Of a stretch of 64,000 nucleotides of DNA, positions 58,705 to 64,000 are shown piece after piece; the stretch's first letter is position 1, and every line of letters starts with the position of its first letter. This stretch comes from Sciurus carolinensis (taxonomy: Eukaryota > Chordata > Mammalia > Rodentia > Sciuridae), in NCBI RefSeq assembly GCF_902686445.1, contig NW_025920107.1:992001-1056000 (forward strand). Reading direction: 5' to 3'. A program made the translations under genes and the position numbers. The notes beneath the pieces were generated by a model. That model saw only the letters and a list, made by a program, of their open reading frames with translations, was not told where the DNA came from and did not search any database.

Positions 58705-59580
58705 AAAGGATATCCTTTCTCTATTGTTACATACTACAAACTTCCCCACAATGAATGTACATCATCATTCCTCAGTTAGTTGCAAATTCAGCTAAGCCCT
58801 GAAACATCCTTATGCATGGTTTTACTAGTTTGAATGAAGCCATGTGGGTGGGGATCCCTTCACCTTGAGGGATGGTGAAGGGTGTAGATGTGATCAAGGC
58901 TTTTGCTCTTAGTACCCAGCCTAGACACAGCCATCTCATGTGGGGGAGAGTGTGTGTGAAGTGTGGTGGGGCGTAGCCACTGAGGGAAGGTACAATGTGT
59001 GGTTGAAGATTGAGTGCTTGGCTTTAGAAAAGGACTGAACAAGAGAGCACCTGCTTCTGAGAGTAGAGCAAGCCAGAGTGTGTGCATGTGTAAAAGCAAA
59101 CACCCTCACAAGCTAATCCTTTCCTGGGCCTGGGGAAGCCAATGGATGGCAGGCGCCCAGGAGGCTGCATTTCTTTTGGCCGATAGATGGAGGTGTTGTA
59201 CCATGTCAGTTCTGCTCTGCAATCTCCCCATTCAACATTCCTGAAAGACCCATTAACCACTGCATTCTGGCAGTGAAGGACAATAGAGGCCACTGTCCAT
59301 GTTTCACAGAACAGGGTGTTTGAACCAGTTTTCCTGAGTTCTGTCCTTGGGAAGCCTTGATCTCTAGAGAAATGAGAGTTTCTTGAAGTGTCAGCCTTAA
59401 GAGAGAGGTCCAAAAGTGGAGGAACAGTCAGCCATGATCACCAGGGGGCTGGTTCTGATCCTACAATTAATTTACTGACTTGAGTTCATTTGCCTTTCCC
59501 TGTGGTCCTTTGTGTAATAAAATTACAAATTTCTAGCTTTAAAATACTTGCTACTAGAGGTACTAAGATTAAAGCATTTA
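58705..59580. other. Unclassified DNA
   Basis: No gene or named repeat; part may belong to the LTR-like element at 58277. Confidence 0.4.
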
Positions 59581-59589
59581 CCAACAAAT

Positions 59590-61022
59590 GCCATAATTGT
59601 ATTATTTTCAATGGCTGAGTAATATTCCATTGTGTATATATACTACAGTTTCTTTATCCATTGAACAATTGAAGGGCATCTCGGTTGGTTCCACAATCTA
59701 GCTATTGTGAATTAAGCTTCTATGAACATTGACGTGGTTGCATCAGTGTAGTATGCTGATTTTAAGTCCTTTGGGTATAAACCAAGGAGTGGGATAGCTG
59801 GGTCAAATGGTGGGTCCATTCCAAGTTTTCTGAGAAATCTCCATACTGCTTTCCAGAGTGTCTACACCAATTTGCAACTCCACCAGCAATATTTTAATGT
59901 GCCTTTTCCCCCACATCCATGCCAACACTTATTATTGCTTGTGTTCTTGATAATAGCAATTCTAATTGTAGTTTGATGAAATCTTAAGGTCGTTTTTATT
60001 TGCATTTCTCTAATTACTTGGGATGATGAGCACTTTTTCATTTATTTGTTGATCACCTGTATATCTTCTTCTGTGAAATGTCTGCCCAGTTTCTTAACCC
60101 ATTTAATGATTGGTTCTTTGTATTTTGGGTGTAAAGTTTTTTAAGTTCTTTATAAACTTTTAGCGATTAGTGCTCTGTCTGAAGTATGTGTGGAAAAGAT
60201 TTTCTCCCACTCTGTAAGCTCTCTTATCACATTATTGATTGTTTTGTTTGCTAAGAACAAGCTTTTTAGTTTGAGTCTATTCCATTAATTGATTCTTGCA
60301 TTTATTTCTTGCATTATGGCGGTCTTGTTAAGGAAGTCTGGTCCTAAGTCAATGTGATGGAGATTTGGGCCTACTTTTCTATTTGGTGAAGGGTCTTAAG
60401 CCTAATTCCTAGATCATTGATCCATTTTGAGTTGAGTTTTACACAGTGTGAGAGATAGAGGTTTAATTTCATTTTACTGCATATGAATTTCCAGTTTTGC
60501 CAGTACAATTTGTTGAAGAGGTTATCTGTTCTCTATTGTTTGTTTTTGGCACCTTTGTCTAGTATGAGATAACTGTACTTATGTGGATATGTCTCCGTGT
60601 CTTCTATTCTGTACCATTGGTCTACCTGTTTGTTTTAGTCCCAATACCATGCCGTTTTTGTTACTATTGCTCTATAGTAGAGTTTAAGGTCTGGTATTGT
60701 GATACCACCTGCATCAATCTTCCTGCCCAGGATTGCTTTGGCTATTCTGGGTCTTTTTTTCTTCCAGATGAATTTCATGATTGATTTTTCTATTTCTATG
60801 AGAAATATAATTGTGGTTTTATTTGGAATTGCATTAAATCTGCATAGCACCTGTGGAAGTATGGCCATTTTGATAATATTAATTCTGCCTATCCAAGAAC
60901 ACAGAAGATCTTTCCAATTTATAAGGTCTTCTTCAATTTCTTTTTTTAGTATTCTGTAGTTTTCATTATAGAGATCTTCACCTCTTTGTTTAGATTGATT
61001 CCCAAGTATTTTATTTTAGACA
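59590..61022 (-). mobile_element. L1 fragment (ORF2 C-terminal half)
   Basis: On the - strand, diverged ORF2 of the same L1 family: the ENLRRWK/PCSWIG-like segment is near 60870-60959 ([10 protein letters not shown] type), and the 3' end of ORF2 is near 59600-59900. Both ends are lost; the 3' UTR is absent. It is more diverged than the other L1s. Confidence 0.85.
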
Positions 61023-61054
61023 AATATCTTTGATAAATATAGACACAAATATTC

Positions 61055-61056
<2 letters not shown>

Positions 61057-61094
<38 letters not shown>
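61057..61094. repeat. (TG)n microsatellite
   Basis: About 19 TG units, directly before an ID SINE fragment. Confidence 0.95.
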
Positions 61095-61097
<3 letters not shown>

Positions 61098-61140
61098 GGG
61101 ATCGAACCCAGGGCCTTGTGCTTACAAGCCCTAGCTTGTA
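61093..61140 (-). mobile_element. ID SINE fragment
   Basis: TGCTGGGGATCGAACCCAGG then GCCTTGTGCTTACAAG. Confidence 0.8.
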
Positions 61141-61144
61141 ATAT

Positions 61145-62500
61145 ATCAAGCCCTAGCTCAACTCTGGGCAGCAGGTACACTGGAAGATGAAATGTTCCTA
61201 GGAAACCTCCCCCCAAAGACCACCAGCTGCAAGACACAATGTGCTCCCCAAGTGGAGGAAAAAAGCTGATTCTGGGGGAATCAATATCTACTGGGCCCTT
61301 CCCAGGCTCCCCACAGGCCCACTACTCTTACACAACACAATAAACAGAAAACACTTCTGAGGGTCTTTAAACCTCTGCACCAGGACTCACTAAGTACCTG
61401 GAGAGAGTGCCCCTTCCCTCAGTGCTGCCAGCTTCCCTAGTTCCCTAATATATTCAAGGAGCCCCAAGTTACAGGATGGTGAATGGAAAAGCATCAGGCA
61501 AATATTCCCCTTCTGAAGATATTTTTAAGGGTACAACTAGTTGGTAAATGTCCTCCCTTAAGTTAATCATCATCAAACTGCTAATTAGTATCATTTATTC
61601 TGAGTGAGGTCCTAACCCAAAATTATATAAAAAGGAGTCTTATTTCAAATTCTTAATCTCAATTAACCTGTGGAGCAAAAATCTAACCTGTTTGTCACTG
61701 AGAGGAAAATTAACCCTAATCAGTCCAACAGGTATTGGCATGTCTCAATCCCTGTACTTAAAATATTGGGAGATAATGTTTCATTATTTTCTGCATCCAA
61801 ACCTGGACAAATTCCCAACTGGGGAAAAAAGAGTTAAAAAGTTCTAGGCAGCAATTTCCCTGGTCTGATCACAGGGAAGCCTGCATTCAAATGTAAATTG
61901 CAAAAGTCAGCAGGCCCAGTTCAATAGGAGATCAACCTGAGACTAGAAAAAAAAATTGTGTTTTTTAACTTCTCCGTGGCACTGCAACACAGAAAAAGTG
62001 TTTTGATATCTTACTCTGTCTCTCTCTCCCTCTCTCTCTCTCTCCTTTCTCGCCCTCTCACACTGCTTTCATTAATGGCCATGCCATTTTTTTTCTTCTA
62101 GAAACCGGGGCTTTTTTTAAAATTCTACATTTTTTAGCTCCTGATTTTGATTCTGTGCACCTAAGTTAAAATTTCTGATTAGAACTATTTTATTCAACTA
62201 TAAAGTTTTTTAATACTGTTTTGTTCAGAGGCCAATTTACAAGGGTTGATTCTTAATCTAATACGATTTTTAAAAGGCTATAAGGCCTTTGTTGTTGGTT
62301 CAAAAATATGAATCCAAATACCTTTGATTCACATGATTAAAAAGTTTAATTTTGAAGGGTAATGTAAAATAATATTCCTACAAGATATCCCCCAAAGAAA
62401 AACCAGACAGAGGTGTAGCTCAGGAAGAGGGAACAAAACTAGCCAAGGATTAACAACCCAACAAATCCTTACCTAAGAAAAATGGGCCTTAAAGGAAAGG
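61145..62500. other. Unclassified; possibly internal ERV sequence
   Basis: No open frame with a retroviral motif was seen, but its right end runs into a polypurine tract and LTR. A (TC)n run is at 62015-62044. Confidence 0.4.
62015..62044. repeat. (TC)n microsatellite
   Basis: TCTCTCTCTCCCTCTCTCTC and similar. Confidence 0.95.
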
Positions 62501-62509
62501 GGGAGTTAT

Positions 62510-63210
62510 TGAATGCTGGGTCCTGAACCTTGACTTTCCCCCTTGGAAAATTAGTTCTAAGTGAAGGCACAGCAAATATTGAAACTCTGGAAAACAACAG
62601 ATCTGAGTGAAAGTAGAATAATGGGCAAGAATTGAGTACTCATTACTAGGGATCAGGACTCCTATCTCCCCAGACAAAAATGAGTTTCAAACTTTCTACA
62701 ACTACCCTCGTAAGTTAAAGTTTTAACTTGTACTGAAAAGGGAGCTGAACCATGGCCATGACAGGCTGCATTTAGGGCATGAAAGATTTCAGGCCTAGGT
62801 TTCTATTTCCTGGATCTCAGATAGCCAATTCCAGGAAGGTCACTAAAACAAACAGCATACAAAATGAGTCAAGATTATGACTGGCCTTTGGCAAATAACC
62901 AATTGGGAGCTAAAAAACCAATACCTAACATTCCAAACTATATATGTCAATATGTTAAGACCTGGGTACCCTAAGCCAATGGAAACATGCCAAACCACAC
63001 ATGCTGAAAGACCAGACAATCATGTACTTTGCTTTGTTCAATTTTTCCACGCTACTGTGGAGCTCATAAAAATCCCACTGAAGCCAGTACCTGCTGCTTC
63101 AGTGAATGCTGTGAGTCTGAGCTTGAGCTTGCAATAAAGACCTCTTGCTTTTGCTTTGCAGATGGCTCCCTGGTGGTCTTTGGGGATTCGTGATGTGGGC
63201 ACAGCAGTAC
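62510..63210 (+). mobile_element. Class I ERV LTR, likely 3' LTR
   Basis: Preceded by the polypurine tract AAAGGAAAGGGGGAG (62491-62505). U3 starts near TGAATGCTGGG. It has CCAAT (62976-62980), a TATA-like ATAAAAA (63066-63072), AATAAA (63133-63138) and a U5 of gammaretroviral style (CCTCTTGCTTTTGCTTTGC). The exact 3' boundary is uncertain. Confidence 0.7.
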
Positions 63211-63420
63211 AACTAGCCCCTGACTGTAAAAACTGCACATCCACACATTCTCCAATAAAACTATAAAACCCAGACTCCTTCTGTAACTCTGGGGCCATCT
63301 CCATACTCAGAAAATGGACCCTCCCCTGCCTGTTCAATGGACTTTGCTGCAGAATAAAGGAAAGCTAACTGATCTGAAGTTTTGTTCCAATCTGCTGCCT
63401 CCGTCATTTGTGGGCCATTA
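63211..63420 (+). mobile_element. Second LTR-like promoter/R region
   Basis: TATAAAA (63262-63268) and AATAAAGG (63353) 91 bp apart, then a U5-like run to about 63415. It may be another LTR fragment or a diverged duplicate. Confidence 0.45.
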
Positions 63421-63456
63421 ACTTACAAAGACATTTTTAAAAAAATACTAACTCGG

Positions 63457-63548
63457 GGGACTGGGGATATAGCTCAGTTGGTAGAGTGCTTGCCTCATGA
63501 GAACAAGGCCCTGGATTCAATCCCCAGCACCACAAATAAATAAATAAA
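63457..63548 (+). mobile_element. ID-type SINE, well preserved
   Basis: GACTGGGGATATAGCTCAGT, TGGTAGAGTGCTTGCC and GGATTCAATCCCCAGC, followed by an (AAAT)-rich tail. The A and B boxes of a pol III promoter are visible. It is the cleanest ID copy in the window. Confidence 0.92.
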
Positions 63549-63559
63549 ATAAAATGTTT

Positions 63560-64000
63560 AGTATCCATTGTTTCTAGAACTTTTCTTAAATAAGGGAAAA
63601 ATGACTGTACTGTTCAATACACTTGTCTGATATCTCAGTTTTTATAGGAAAAATAAGCAAATTAGATTTGACATGTATAGGATTAATTATGAATGTGTTT
63701 GCTAGAGACATCTGATTAAATTGCAAGTTAAACTGCTGTTAAATATAACACAAAGTACTCAACTTCTTGAATGACATGGGATAATAAGATTGAACATTGT
63801 GTTTTCATGAATTGGTAAAGAAATTGATGTACTTCTATGTATTAGCGTCCAAAAGTTTCAACTGTGTTTCAATTACATAAAATATTTCTTCTAATTAAAA
63901 TGAAATAATTTGTCTAAAGTCAGATATTTCAAAAGGATTGTTTCAGAGTGTGAACAAAAAGAGAGGTCAACACATAGGAAAGAGAAATTAGAAGTTTCTA
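63560..64000. other. Unclassified AT-rich DNA
   Basis: Nothing recognised to the end of the window. Confidence 0.5.

Noticed and set aside
63465..63525. tRNA gene
   Set aside because: It has A- and B-box words but not a full cloverleaf, and has the A-rich tail of an ID SINE.

Overview
This window looks like intergenic or intronic DNA from a rodent, most likely a squirrel-lineage species (ground squirrel or marmot type). The evidence is many tRNA-derived ID-type SINEs, composite B1-ID SINEs, several L1 copies of one shared subfamily, and older mammal-wide repeats (MIR, MLT1/MaLR LTRs, hAT/MER5-like relics, ancient L1M). Species is inferred from repeat type only; no search was run. I see no intact host protein-coding gene.

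Layout. 1-12.8 kb: mostly unclassified AT-rich DNA with an L1 3' fragment (213-1560), a large inverted repeat (3831-4593) and a solo class II LTR with a 6-bp target duplication (10115-10891). 12.85-19.4 kb: a full-length, old + strand L1 with ORF1 and a broken ORF2. 21.2-22.3 kb: a 5'-truncated L1 inserted in a MER5-like relic. 22.7-32.9 kb: a GC-rich block followed by a decayed, intron-retaining copy of PRKAB2 (AMPK beta-2 subunit), with exons recognisable at 23416, 27333, 28320, 28645, 31952 and 32745. Old SINEs, MIRs and DNA transposon relics fill its introns. 33-36.9 kb: MIR, B1-ID and MaLR LTR relics.

36.98-41.42 kb: a class I (gamma-like) endogenous retrovirus copy that is not a normal provirus. 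It starts at R, ends at R plus a poly(A) tract, and is flanked by a 15-bp duplication, so it looks like an L1-mediated processed copy of a retroviral RNA. It keeps R-U5, a tRNA-Gln primer site, a broken gag, an open protease-partial RT frame fused to an Env tail, a polypurine tract and U3-R. It sits inside an MLT1 LTR.

42.1-57.1 kb: a solo LTR with perfect ends (42161-42752), an L1 5'/3' chimeric short element, a second LTR on the - strand (43471-43865), then a nested pair of L1s. The outer, older L1 is on the - strand (44409-57060). A younger + strand L1 (48951-55255) is inserted into its ORF1 with a perfect 15-bp duplication. The younger L1 has two tandem 459-bp promoter monomers, an open ORF1, and an ORF2 with one visible frameshift.

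57-64 kb: LTR-like fragments, an ancient L1M piece, another L1 3' region on the - strand, microsatellites, a class I LTR with a neighbouring second LTR-like R region, and an ID SINE. The only proteins encoded belong to retroelements: L1 ORF1p/ORF2p would form the RNP that copies L1 RNA, and the same machinery plausibly made the processed retroviral copy.
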